A stretch of 64,000 nucleotides of DNA from Aricia agestis (GCF_905147365.1 NC_056409.1:3601001-3665000); one strand, 5' to 3'. Positions 35,965 to 46,286 are shown, counted from the first letter of the stretch. The notes: generated from the letters alone by a model not told the origin. Numbers and translations: made by a program.

Positions 35965-37350
35965 TAGGGTTCCATTTTAGAGTTCCGTAGTCAACCAAGT
36001 ATTGTTGATTTATAGAACAATCCATATTTTAGTTTGAAATCATTTCTATCTCTGTTAGCCTATGATATCTATATATATAAAAATCAATTGCTGTTCGTTA
36101 GTCTCGCTAAAACTCGAGAACGGCTGAACGGATTTATCTTATCTTGGTCTTGAATTATTCGTGGAGGTCTAGGGAAGGTTTAAAAGGTGAGAAAAATTCG
36201 AATAATTGCCGGGAAAATCCTCAAAACAGCATTTTTCTATTTCCCATACAAACGTTTTCTAAATAAAATGGAGAGTCAATTTGTAATTTATTACCGCTGC
36301 ATAAAGTTCAAATTCGCGTGCGCGTTGGAGGACCTAATATCGCGTTCTGAAACTCAACAAAAGTGAAAGTGAATCGCGAACGCGACAAAATTGCATAGTC
36401 TCAAAATACATAGTACATAAATAAACACAATAGTATTAAATAAATAACACATAGGCTACAATTTTAACCGACTTTCAAAATGGGGGAGGTGTTATGTTCG
36501 TTTTCTTATATTCAACGATTACTCCGCCGTTTGTTAACCGATTTTCAAAATTTTTCTTTTGGTATATAGGGTATCATCCCAATTTGGTATTATATTCAGA
36601 AAAGTGGTGATCTGATGAAGGATCCATAAGTAATCGAGGGAACTCCTCAAAACTTATAGGGAAACATATGGTGACTTCGGTTTCGTGAGAAGTATTCTAA
36701 GCATATGCTACCAACAAGTAAGATTTTGCACCGAGATATACCTGGTATACCGTGGTTCGGAAGGTGCTGACAGAATTCCTGATTCTTTATAGATACAAGT
36801 TTGGGAGTTTCGGCGTTGTTTTAAGAACAGAAAGCATATGCTACTATGCAAATTACATTCTTCATCATCATCATCATCATCATCACTACCATATTATACC
36901 ATTTCATAGTCTTTTAGATCGAGACTCGAGTTTGTCAAGCGATAATTAAAAAAAATCTATATCTACCTAATATTATAAACCTGAAGAGTATGTTTGCTTG
37001 AACGCGTCAATCTCAGAAACTACAGGTCCGATTTAAAAACTTATCTCAGTGTTAGATAGATCATTTATCGAGTAAGACTCATCATTTATCAAGAAGGTTA
37101 TATTATATTATTACTCTAAGACTAATACGACAGAAGAAACTCAGGAAAATGTGGGAAAAACGGGGGATATATTTTTTATGGGAAAATGTACCTACGGATT
37201 CTGTAAAATTTCTAATTTACGCGGGCGAAGCCGCGCGGGACATCTAGTTCTATTATAAAAAAGGTCATTGCTGTTAGCTACCACTTTCAAGATTTTAAGC
37301 AGATAAAAATGTTGTTCGCCTTATCAAAATGAAGCTACTCACAAGAAATT
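35965..37350 (+). mobile_element. Foldback family G remnant split by a Helitron
   Basis: 35965-36067 ('gttccgtagtcaaccaagta', 'agaacaatccatattttag', 'tttctatctctgttagc') and 37252-37350 ('gttagctaccactttcaaga', 'atgaagctactcacaagaaa') both match one arm of the G element at 43344-46436. The H1-type Helitron at 36068-37247 lies between them. Confidence 0.7.
36068..37247 (+). mobile_element. Chimeric non-autonomous Helitron (H1 3' module, unrelated 5' end)
   Basis: The 5' end is A|TCTATATATATAAAAATCAA (36068); the 3' end is the CGCGGGCGAAGCCGCG hairpin and CTAG|T (37247). From about 36434 to 37247 it is nearly identical to H1 copies at 14988 and 62818, including the (CAT)n run. Its first 366 bp are unrelated to theirs and instead open with the 'gttagtctcgctaaaactcg' 5' terminus also seen at 62561. 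Both ends are well formed. Confidence 0.88.
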
Positions 37351-39296
37351 GAGTTTGAAACTGGACCTGTCCAACTTCAAATAAAATTATTATAGCCGTC
37401 CTTGACGGACGTTAGAAATTGCGACAATAATTTATATGTTACGTACATATCTCGTTACAATAATACATTTGCCTAGTAAATATAATTTGTCTTGTAAGTC
37501 GTAACCGAGGTGGCCTAATTCCAGGTACTTGAAGGCTGAGTTGAAATTAGAACGGATTTGTCCCTGCGTGAATCCTGAATTTCCTGCCAGGATCAGGATA
37601 AGCCGCGAACATTAGTAATGTGAAATACTACGTTTATTCATGGAAAAGCCTTTACATTATAACCTATTCGCTCCGAATGTTATGCTGATACAGGGTGCAC
37701 TTAGGTAGGAATTATTATGCATTACTTTTAAGTGATTTGACAAAGATAACATTTTTGATAACTTGAACAACACACTATCGTAGATAACCAAAGTAAATTA
37801 GAACTTTTCCTGTTTACATTAGAAAACTATGGGGTAAATTTAAAAAAACGAAGCACTACGTAGCGGGCCTATAACTCCAGGCTACGTAACGGAGTTACAC
37901 CTATACTCTGACTACTTTAAGCGTGACTCTCATAGCATACATTTAGTATGCTACGATGGTCGCGTTTAAACTGGTCGCACCATAGCTATATCTCTGCGTA
38001 GCGGAGTTACATGCTCGCAGAGATGCACCGCTACGCAGAAAGATAGCGACACCTCAACTCTACATAACGCCCCTACATCTCTACTTAGCGATGCCTTATC
38101 TCTACGTAGCAGATCTTAATACGCCTTACGTAGCGCCTTCGATGCTTTTAGCTCGTTCTACGATAAACGTTAAGGCTTAAGATTCCTAGCGACCCTCGTA
38201 ATTGTTAACCGTGACCAGGTTTCATAAGGTCCCATTGAATCACAGGATGTTGCCAATACGGGCTCTTATTAAAACTTTAATGGCGGCCCGGGGCGGTAAA
38301 TCATCGGCAGGAATTGTCCTGTCCCGCGCCCGCCCCGGGCCAGTTCATAAATTCCACTTATTCTATGATTAATATCTTTAATTACTTTCGGATAGCTGAA
38401 GTTTGTCGCTTAATAATTATTTTACAGAAAACAGCTCCTTGAAAATATGAAGGACTGGAAATTGGTTAGTATTTTATAAAATAAACAATAGGCAAAGTAG
38501 TTTTTTATGAAATAAACGATAGGCAAATACATTTCAAAGGTAAGGTAACCTAAACAGTAAAAACAATACACCTTGTTCTTGATTCATTTGCATAGTTTTT
38601 CCAAAAAATATATTATACCATTTAGTTTTATTTTAAGGTAGGTAGTTGGATGGGGCATAAAATTTGCTATAATTGTGCTAAGGGAATTAGTAGATCCATG
38701 TCCATCCCTGTGTCCAACTAACACACATCATAGTGCATTCAAAATTGAACGTCGCATTTAAGCGATGTGGCTATTATAAATTTTTATTTATTTAGCTTTA
38801 ACGATTTCTATTATGTAACAGACTATATTGTTTGCTCATAAGCCATAAGTAAAATGGTTTTTGACTTGGTTTCTGAGGCTTTTTGACAGAATTTTATCTT
38901 TTCAATAGCGTTGTTGATTGATTAAAGTTTTAACGTACTTAAGCTAAAACATATACTTAGTCAAGAAATCCTATGGAATCTAAAACTTGAATGGGCATTA
39001 GTCGTCTTTACTTTCCAACTATTTAGATTTGGTGTAATGCCACACGTCTAAATCTTTCTTTCACTTTGACTATATTCGAAATACAATTTTACTATATTTC
39101 GAATATAAGCCTCAAACAAAAATTACCCTTCAAATCTCAGTTTATCACAATAATGTTTAAAAGCGTGCCCAACAAAGTGACGTCACTAATTAATGAATAC
39201 TTAACTATTTTTCCGCAACTCGTCCGCTCCCGGGTCCCTTTGTTTATGATTAATGGGCCCAATTTATATGACGCGGGCCCTGGAGGTGCCACCCCC
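37351..39296. other. No gene; contains a CTACGTAG-rich tract
   Basis: Intergenic DNA. 37850-38180 holds a degenerate repeated motif listed separately; a GC-rich inverted pair 'ggcggcccggggcgg'/'ccgccccgggccag' sits at 38281-38343. Confidence 0.45.
37850..38180. repeat. Degenerate array of 'ctctacgtagcg' motifs
   Basis: At least ten variants of CTACGTAGCG / CGCTACGCAG in both orientations, often joined to 'atctct', occur in 330 bp ('actacgtagcgggcc', 'gctacgtaacggag', 'tctctgcgtagcgg', 'accgctacgcagaa', 'tctctacgtagcagat', 'ccttacgtagcgcc'). There is no fixed period and no frame. Confidence 0.65.
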
Positions 39297-39299
39297 TTA

Positions 39300-40112
39300 G
39301 AGCCTGTCCACACGGCGCGTTGTGTCAGCGTTGCGTCGACGCAGCGCTGTCGTTTGACGCCTAGCAGGCCACACTGGCGCTGCGTCATCGCAGCGTTATT
39401 ACGAAGCAGTCTTAAGAGCGTTCCTGACTCCAAAAATCAAACATCGTCTTCCTCTCTTCACACTCACGCCCATCTTTCATATGCCAGGTGAAAAAGGACG
39501 GCGCGGAATCCTAGTTAAGTTAGTTTTACTTGAATAAAAGACGAACTATAATGATTATGAAAAAAGTGTTTTGAGCAAATTTAGGTTTTATCAATGCCTT
39601 TTTAGATATTAAAAAATATTAAAGAAAAATCAGCAAACTTCGAAGATCCAAGCAAAAATGTGTCTAAAACAAGGTTTTTTGTAAAAAGGAAACTATCAAG
39701 CATTTTTTCAGTAATCGTGTTTTCGTCTTGAGCATTTAATCTTCATGAACTGAAGTTACTTGTGTCAATAAATCAGTTTTCTAGACCTTACAGATTTTGA
39801 GATCTAGGTTTAAGTATGTAGTCAAGTTAGGGTCAGGTGCGCTCTTAACGTCAACACTCAACACCCCCTCCGCTTCGTCTCGGGGGCACACGCACGCACG
39901 CACGCACGCACACATGACGGACAGCAGTCCGTCATGTGAGCGTTGCGCGCTGCTGTCACGATGCAGCGCGCCGTTTGAACACCTAGCTTATTTTTGTATA
40001 AAACAACACAACGTCGTACGTGCGTCAATACAGCGTTGCGTCAACGCAGAGCACCGTGTTAATGAGTCAACGCAACGCTAACGCAACGACCAACGCGCCG
40101 TGTGGACTCGCC
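39300..40112. mobile_element. 813-bp MITE with TTA target duplication (Harbinger-like)
   Basis: The ends GAGCCTGTCCACACGGCGCG and (inverted) GGCGAGTCCACACGGCGCG are flanked by TTA (39297-39299, 40113-40115). Subterminal 'cagcgttgcgtc' repeats are also inverted. Inside are an (ACGC)n run at about 39888-39912 and a 12-bp palindrome at 39911-39938. Frames within it lack domains. Confidence 0.83.
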
Positions 40113-40252
40113 TTAAGATGAGGAGAGGGGAGGGGAGATAAAAACTCGGCGCCGAAATTACATTTTCACTCTCGGTCCTTTGTACCTAATAGTTATAATC
40201 CGAAAGGTCAACGTGTGAAAGTTTAGAGGTCAAGCCAAAGCTGGCTTTAGGG

Positions 40253-40278
40253 TTATCACATGGGTCTCCATGTGATAA
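40253..40278. repeat. Perfect 11-bp palindrome with 4-nt loop
   Basis: TTATCACATGG and CCATGTGATAA surround GTCT. It immediately precedes the H2 Helitron fragment. Confidence 0.8.
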
Positions 40279-40282
40279 CTGG

Positions 40283-40410
40283 TGTCTCCAAACCAAATTT
40301 GTTGTCTCCAAACCAAATTTGTTGTCTCCAAACCAAATTTCAGCAAAATCGGTTCAGCGCTTTGGGTGTGGAGAGGTAACAGACATATTTTATAATATTA
40401 GTATAGATTA
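40283..40410 (-). mobile_element. Helitron H2 fragment with a 22-bp internal triplication
   Basis: It carries the H2 5' part on the minus strand (AATCTATACTAATATTATAA ... 'ctgaaccgattttgctgaaa'). 'ttgtctccaaaccaaattt' is present three times in a row (period 22 bp, about 40279-40340), which normal H2 copies lack. Confidence 0.75.
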
Positions 40411-40441
40411 GCTGAACATGTTCGTCTAGAATACGAATATA

Positions 40442-40764
40442 CGTGGGAGAGCCATGCTTCGGCACGAATGGGCCGGCTCGACCGGAGAAAAAAAAACACG
40501 TTCTCACAGAAAACCGGCGTGAAACAGCGCTTGCGCTGTGTTTCGCCGAGTGAGTGAGTTTACCGGAGGCCCAATCCCCTACCCTTCCCTACCCTCCCCT
40601 ATTCCCTTCCCTTCCCATCCCTACCCTCCCCTATTCCCTTTTAAAAGGCTGGCAACGCACCTGCAGCTCTTCTGAAGCTGCGAGTGTCCATGGGCGACGG
40701 AAGTTGCTTTCCATCAGGTGACCCGTTTGCTCGTTTGCCACCTTATTTCATAAAAAAAAAAAGA
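40442..40764 (+). mobile_element. Poly-A-tailed SINE, family B, copy 3
   Basis: It starts CGTGGGAGAGCCATGCTTCG and ends TTTCATAAAAAAAAAAAGA. It differs from copy 2 in the length of the CCCTACCCT block. No frame. Confidence 0.9.
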
Positions 40765-41061
40765 AACAACACGCGCGATAGTCGGAACAAGTACGCTGGT
40801 TTCATACATCTAATATTCACTTTCAGATATCACAGACCGTTTCACCGGAAACGTGCTCGAATAATTGACTTTAATTAAACATACCTACTATAATTTTATA
40901 TAATTAAATATTAGAAATGTATATTTCATAATTAGCTACAGGTTAATTGAAAATTGATTTTCTATTTGATGAGAGCTTTAACTCAATGAAACAATCAATG
41001 AGCGAACGCGGGTTTGGTAGTTACATAAGTATATTGTTTTTGAGTTATCTTGTTTTAACTA

Positions 41062-41342
41062 TAATAATAATAATATCTATGGACGTGAAGCGCCACGTCA
41101 GTCTGGCCCCGTGCCAAGTACCTGGTGGACTTGTGTTACAGGTACCAGACAACGGAAATATATTTAATACTTTTATTTATACTATACATAAATTTTAGAT
41201 TTTTTTTTTATATCATACACATATTTAATACACATCTAGACCCGGGAACATTGAAAATTTTTTGTTCCGTCGGCGGGAGTCGAACCCGCGACCCCCGGCT
41301 TGAGCTGCCACACACTCAACCAATTATTGAGCCACAGAGGTC
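41062..41342 (-). mobile_element. tRNA-derived SINE, family A, copy 3
   Basis: The minus-strand head GACCTCTGTGGCTCAATAAT carries a small insertion in the A-box region; B-box GGTTCGACTCC. The tail is an ATT run at about 41060-41078. Confidence 0.8.
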
Positions 41343-42263
41343 GGCTATAAAAAGTGTTTTCAATATTTCGGGTCCCAAAATATTAATATATTACGTTTTC
41401 ATGATATTGGCGCAAACCACCTGTAGTATCGATAAACGTGATTTTTTAAATTGACAGAATGTAAGAAACAGAATAATATTTAATACTTATTGTTCTGTTT
41501 CTTCTATCTCAACGCCTATAATAGTAATAAGCAAGGGCGCCGCCTTATAACTAAGTTACGGGAGGGGAGGCAATAGGGCAATATTATGGAACATAGGTAA
41601 GAAAGTCAATTGCTTGCTCGGCCTTAAGGCTTTGAACGCTAGCGGATAGCTACATTTGATCTCTATCAATAGATTCATCAACATATGCTACAATATTGTA
41701 CAAATATGTCTTTTGTTTATTGGGAGTCGGTTATAGTGACGCAGCGTTAAAGTAAGAAACCGTGTTGGATATGTTTTAGACTGCTTGTTTTCTATGAAAG
41801 GCCTGCCCGGCCTCTCATAGAAAACAAGAAATGGAAAGGGCGTAAGCGACAAAATGGTTTTGGTCGCTTAATTTTAAAACCATAAATACATTTCATATAA
41901 GTTACGGGCAAATTAAAGTGTATGCTTGAACCAATCTACATAGATTGGTTCAAGCAAACAAATTTGTACATACAAATTTGACCAATCGTGTTATGCTATG
42001 GGTAATTCAAAGACATGATGAATACTGACAATGAACTTTAATTTCTTAGCTTTAGTCATTGCTGAGAAAAATCGATATCGCTACAGCCAAATTATCAAGG
42101 CGTCGCTCGCCTTAAAATAAACACATAAAATATGTGCAGGCCACGTCGGCAGTCCCAGGCGGCGGTCAGCTAATCAATGACCCGCTCAGCTGATCAAATC
42201 GGTCAGCGCTCTCCACACCCGCTTACATGGCTTCCTATGTATTATGTCATTTTGTTTTATAAA
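41343..42263. other. No gene; several short palindromes
   Basis: Besides the pair at 41924-41980, CTTGTTTTCTATGA and TCATAGAAAACAAG (about 41788-41831) form a 14-bp inverted pair. The rest is AT-rich intergenic DNA with no supported gene. Confidence 0.5.
41924..41980. repeat. Two adjacent perfect palindromes, both with CA loops
   Basis: 41924-41955: GCTTGAACCAATCTA | CA | TAGATTGGTTCAAGC. 41959-41980: CAAATTTGTA | CA | TACAAATTTG. They are 3 bp apart and both have the 2-nt loop CA. Confidence 0.92.
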
Positions 42264-42477
42264 CTAGATGACCCCCGCAACTCCGTTGCGCCAAATTTCG
42301 TTTATCGCGCGGAAACCGTGCATTTTTGGGATAAAAAGTATCCTATGTCCTTTCCCGGGACTCAAAGTACTTATATTCAATTATTCATACCAAATTTCAG
42401 CAAAATCGGTTCAGCTGTTTGGGCGTGAAGTGGTGACAGACAGACAGACACACTTTCGCATTTATAATAATACTAGA
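42264..42477 (-). mobile_element. Non-autonomous Helitron, family H2, complete copy
   Basis: Minus strand: the 5' end is at 42477 (TCTAGTATTATTATAAATGCG), the 3' end GCGCAACGGAGTTGCGGGGG then CTAG|T at 42264. The core and 'acagacagacagacacactt' are present. 214 bp, non-coding. Its 5' end overlaps the 3' CTAG of the next copy. Confidence 0.85.
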
Positions 42478-43004
42478 TGCCACCCGCAACTCCGTTGCGC
42501 CAAAATTCGTTTATCGCGCGGAAACTGTGCATTTTTGAGATAAAAAGTACCCTATGTCCTTTCCCGGCATTCAAAGTACTTATATTATAACAGACTACAT
42601 CAAGAGCAAGACCCACTTCGTCTTGGGGGTCGAGCGCTTGGAGTCCCGCCACAAAGTGAATTTTAGCTCCTTTGTGATGAGAGTCCCGACGCACCATCTA
42701 CCGACCTTCGAGAAGGAGGAGTTCTGGCCGATTGTAGTCGTCTACAGGAGGTTCCGAAGACGACTTCCGAACACGTCGCGCCTCACGTCGCAGACAATAC
42801 GTGTTTAGTGTTTAGTGTTAGTGTTAGTTTTTAGTATAATTGTATGTATGTTAGTCTATAAGGTATTTATAATATGGGTCAAGATGCCTGAGTTAAATAA
42901 ATAAATAAAATAAAATAAATAAATATTCAAACCCAGCAACATCGGTTCAGCGGTTTGGACGTGAAGAGGTAACAAACTACGCATTTATTATGAATATGGA
43001 TTAC
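42473..43004 (-). mobile_element. Second H2 Helitron, interrupted by a retroposon
   Basis: Minus strand: 3' CTAG at 42473-42476, H2 body to 42586; it resumes at 42923 ('attcaaacccagcaacatcg', 'gaagaggtaacaaactacgc') and ends near 43004. The interruption is the 336-bp retroposon at 42587-42922. Confidence 0.8.
42587..42922 (+). mobile_element. Short retroposon with LINE ORF1-like coding tail
   Basis: The insert in the H2 Helitron is flanked by ATATT (42582-42586 and 42923-42927). About 70 codons stay open from about 42591 to the TAG at 42806-42808, with phrases FVLGVERLESRHKVNFSSF and VPTHHLPTF that I associate with the C-terminal part of LINE ORF1 proteins of insects (from memory, moderate certainty). 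A 3' UTR follows and ends in (AAAT)n. This is the layout of a 5'-truncated or ORF1-only (HAL1-like) retroposon. No reverse transcriptase is present. Confidence 0.65.
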
Positions 43005-43363
43005 TTATTTTTTAAGTGGTAGGCGAAAATATGGTAGGTACAATATACGTGAGTGTGAAAATATGGTTGTTTCTGAGGTGACATTTACAATAATATGGCG
43101 GTAGTTCTGATTTTGTCCACGCGCCAAACATAAAATAGAAGAACATTTTCATGTACCTACAAATTACAATGCTACCAAGAAACTTGTACTCGAAAACTTA
43201 TCAGATTTCATTAGGACATAATATTATATGCTCTATAACTCTACATGCCAAAAAGCTTACAAACTCAACACTAAAGTCAAAACATGTGGCTTCAAAACTT
43301 TATCTTGTTATGAAGCGGCTGCTGCAAGCATTATAACGCTATAGTACGGGAGCCCTAGAACAA

Positions 43364-43537
43364 TCTAATATATAAAATTCTCGTGTCACAGTTTTCGTTG
43401 CCATACTCCTCCGAAACGGCTTGACCGATTCTCATGAAATTTTGTGAGCATGTTGAGTAGGTCTGAGAATCGGCCAACATCTATTTTTCATACAAAAAAA
43501 AAATATATGGCAAAACAACATTTGCCGGGACAGCTAG
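43364..43537 (+). mobile_element. Non-autonomous Helitron, family H4
   Basis: A|TCTAATATATAAAATTCTCG at 43364, GAAACGGCTTGACCGATTCT core, 3' GCCGGGACAGCTAG|T at 43537. 174 bp. It interrupts the left arm of the family G foldback just 20 bp from its tip. Confidence 0.88.
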
Positions 43538-43818
43538 TTTTTTTATAACTTTCAAGCTAATTTTTTGTGAGTAGCTTAATTTTTATAAGACAAACAAAAT
43601 TTTTATCTGCGATAAATCTAAGTTGCAGCTAACAGAAATAAAAAAGGATTTCATACTTTGATTTGATGGTCCTAAAATATGGATTGTTCTATTTGAAGGA
43701 CAATGTTAGTCCTAAATTATATAACTATTAACCTATCAATATACAAAAAAACAGCTTATTAGGATTCCCTTTTTGGGTTCAGTAGTCAACCAAGTTGTGT
43801 TGATTATAGAACTCTATA

Positions 43819-43842
43819 AAAAAAAAAAAAAAAAAAAAAAAG
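43819..43842. repeat. A-run next to the LINE 3' side
   Basis: About 23 consecutive A on the plus strand, so T on the LINE's sense strand, directly beyond an AATAAA-bearing 'gaagaataaaac' in LINE sense. The polarity is the reverse of an ordinary LINE poly-A tail. Confidence 0.85.
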
Positions 43843-44000
43843 TTTTATTCTTCACACAACAGGAACTTACATGATAATTAGGTACATGAAATATTATACT
43901 CAATAGCTAAATCTTTGTGTGAACTGGAGCCTAAACTAGGTGACCCTGTATTTCAGGACTCCAGGTTCCACCCGCAGATACAGTAAAAGGTGTTCGCGCG

Positions 44001-44011
44001 AGTGTGTGTTC

Positions 44012-44072
<61 letters not shown>

Positions 44073-44108
44073 TGAGTGTGTGTGTGTGTGTGGGTGGGTG
44101 TGTGTGTG
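44001..44108. repeat. (GT)n microsatellite
   Basis: About 108 bp of imperfect GT/TG repeat with GTTT, GAGT and GGGTGGGT interruptions. The cysteine/valine-rich frame across it is not a gene. Confidence 0.95.
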
Positions 44109-44285
44109 ATGTTTGTATATTATGTGTATTAATATTTTTATGTAAGTAAGTAATATATTTTGTTATAGTTTTATATTTTTATAAGAATAATATTATATTA
44201 TTAACAATATACATACATATACTTAAGTCTTAATACATGATTTTATGATAAATACACATATACACATATTATATGGAATATTATA

Positions 44286-46286
44286 CTAATTTATAATTTT
44301 TATTAGGTCTTCTGATTCATTGTAATTTAATGTAAGGAGCCATTTTTTAACGAGAGTTTTACATTTGTTGCGTGTTTTGTCGTAGATATTTATTAATTTA
44401 TTTATTCTATTGTAGATATATGATGCAAGGAAGGATATATGACGCGTATAAAACACAGTTTTGTGTTCAGGTATACTGCATACCTTATCTGATCTTCGTT
44501 TGGTATGTATATCAGGATCATATGTGAGCTCAGAGTGTTTGTATAATGTGACATTTAGAATATACAAACGTCTGATCGATAAAACTTGTGAGCATTCGTA
44601 AAGTTTGCTGGTGGGATATCTATACGGTTTTTTAAAAATAACTTTGAGTAGAGACCGTTGTGCGCGTTCAACTTTTATCATTTTAGTTTTACATGCACCT
44701 CCCCAAGCAGTAATACAATAGCCCAATATAGATTGAGCTAGTGCGAGATATATAGTTTTGAGTAGTTGAGGTTTGGCGATGTCACGTAAGTTTTTAAATA
44801 CCCAAATTAATTTTCGTGTTCGTGCTGAAAGCAGATTGATGTGAGCATTCCAGGACAGAGCGTCATCAAGCTGGACACCTAGATATTTAATCTCACGGAC
44901 TTTTGCCAGCGTTAGGCAACTACACGAGGATAAACCGGATTCGATTCCACAGGTATGTGCTTTTAAGTTGAAGGTGGGCGCAGGTTTAGTCTTTTTTGTT
45001 ATGCTAAATGTTAAATATTTTGTTTTTTTAATATTCAAAGTAAGAAAGTTTTTATGTAGCCAAGCTATAACATTCCTGAGTCCTTTCTCAGCATTTCTGC
45101 GTGTTTCTGCCCAGGTCTCTCCTGTAAAAGTTAGAGCAGTATCATCTGCATATGAGTAAATGTTTCCATGATGGGGCTTGTAATTGCAGAGGTCATTTAT
45201 ATATACTAAGAAGAGAATTGGGCCTAGAACACTGCCCTGCGGAACTCCAAATGTCATTGATTGGTAGGAACTAAGGTTATCACCAATTTTTACTTGTTGG
45301 ACTCTGTCAGTCAGAAAACTACGAAACATCTTAAGTGGAATTCCTCGAATGCCCAAGGACTCCAATTTACTTAATAAGGTGGGTATATGAACGGTGTCAA
45401 ACGCCTTGGCTAGATCTAGGAATATCCCAACACATTTTTTGCCTTTATCCATGTTTGAGGCCAGGTTATCAACAAGGCGTGTAACAGCATCAGTGGTAGA
45501 CTTTTTAGATTGGAATCCAAATTGAGACTGTGAAATCAGATGTTCCTGCTTTAAATAGCTCATCAATCGTGTGTTCAAGAGCTTTTCCATAATTTTGGAT
45601 AAGGTCGTTAGAACCGAAATAGGCCGATAGTTGTCAACACAATCTCTGGTCCCGTTTTTGTGAATCGGGTGAACAATAGCTCGTTTAAAGGAGTCTGGGA
45701 ACACGCCATTATTAAAACAGAGATTTGCGACATATGTAAGTATGGGGGCTATTTTATTAGCAATAGATTTGAGGAATAGAGCAGAGATACCATCCCATCC
45801 TGTAGCAGATTCATTTTTTAAGGAATTTATTAGATTCATTATCTCAGCATTGTCAGTGGGGTATAGTGCAAAAGAACTAGTACTAGAAGAGTTTTTAATT
45901 TCGCTACGTTCAGATGTCAGTGTATCATTAGATTCTGTTAGGTTCTTAGCATATTTTTTACCTATACCAGCAAAAAAACAGTTTACTTTGTCAATGGACG
46001 CTTGTGGGCCATTAGGGTCTAGATTTAGTAATTCCTTAGCCGGGTTTTTGATGTTTGTCGTGTTGGTTATTTTTCTAATTATTTTCCATGTTTGTTTCGG
46101 GTTCTTACAATTATCAATTTCGGATTTATGGTGTTCGGATTTAAGTCGATGCAGTAAATCATTACAGAAATTCCTGTATAAAGGAACCCTAATAAGCTGA
46201 TTTTTGTATATTGATAGAATAATAGTTATACAATTTAGGAGTAACATTGTCCTAGAAATAGAACAATCCATATTTAGAACCATCAA
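44286..46286 (-). CDS. Non-LTR retrotransposon reverse transcriptase, 5'-truncated LINE
   Basis: A continuous 666-codon frame. Visible reverse-transcriptase blocks: NYRPISVL, the palm A motif FLDLAKAFDTV (about residue 288), FGVPQGSVLGPILFLVYIND, and the catalytic YADDTAL (about 380), followed by thumb and a C-terminal LINE region. This is the jockey/CR1-type non-LTR layout. Residues before about 36 are read from the host foldback arm, so the true LINE begins near 46175. The endonuclease domain and ORF1 are absent, meaning 5' truncation. Clean of stops, hence young, yet not autonomous. The protein would copy its own RNA at a nicked target; this copy cannot nick. Exact clade is unresolved. A weaker alternative, a true TIR element encoding RT, is disfavoured. 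Confidence 0.85.
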   Translation of the reverse strand: MMVLNMDCSISRTMLLLNCITIILSIYKNQLIRVPLYRNFCNDLLHRLKSEHHKSEIDNCKNPKQTWKIIRKITNTTNIKNPAKELLNLDPNGPQASIDKVNCFFAGIGKKYAKNLTESNDTLTSERSEIKNSSSTSSFALYPTDNAEIMNLINSLKNESATGWDGISALFLKSIANKIAPILTYVANLCFNNGVFPDSFKRAIVHPIHKNGTRDCVDNYRPISVLTTLSKIMEKLLNTRLMSYLKQEHLISQSQFGFQSKKSTTDAVTRLVDNLASNMDKGKKCVGIFLDLAKAFDTVHIPTLLSKLESLGIRGIPLKMFRSFLTDRVQQVKIGDNLSSYQSMTFGVPQGSVLGPILFLVYINDLCNYKPHHGNIYSYADDTALTFTGETWAETRRNAEKGLRNVIAWLHKNFLTLNIKKTKYLTFSITKKTKPAPTFNLKAHTCGIESGLSSCSCLTLAKVREIKYLGVQLDDALSWNAHINLLSARTRKLIWVFKNLRDIAKPQLLKTIYLALAQSILGYCITAWGGACKTKMIKVERAQRSLLKVIFKKPYRYPTSKLYECSQVLSIRRLYILNVTLYKHSELTYDPDIHTKRRSDKVCSIPEHKTVFYTRHISFLASYIYNRINKLINIYDKTRNKCKTLVKKWLLTLNYNESEDLIKIIN

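Noticed and set aside
37850..38180. CRISPR-like array
   Set aside because: Motifs are degenerate, irregularly spaced and in both orientations, and the genome is animal.
39066..39491. 141-aa frame and antisense partner
   Set aside because: Crosses the left end of an 813-bp MITE and has no domain.
43940..44149. Cysteine/valine-rich + strand frame
   Set aside because: Translation of the (GT)n microsatellite.
44286..46286. Domesticated reverse transcriptase or a new TIR transposon with RT
   Set aside because: The N-terminus derives from the surrounding foldback, the endonuclease is missing, and the arrangement is explained by LINE insertion into a MITE.
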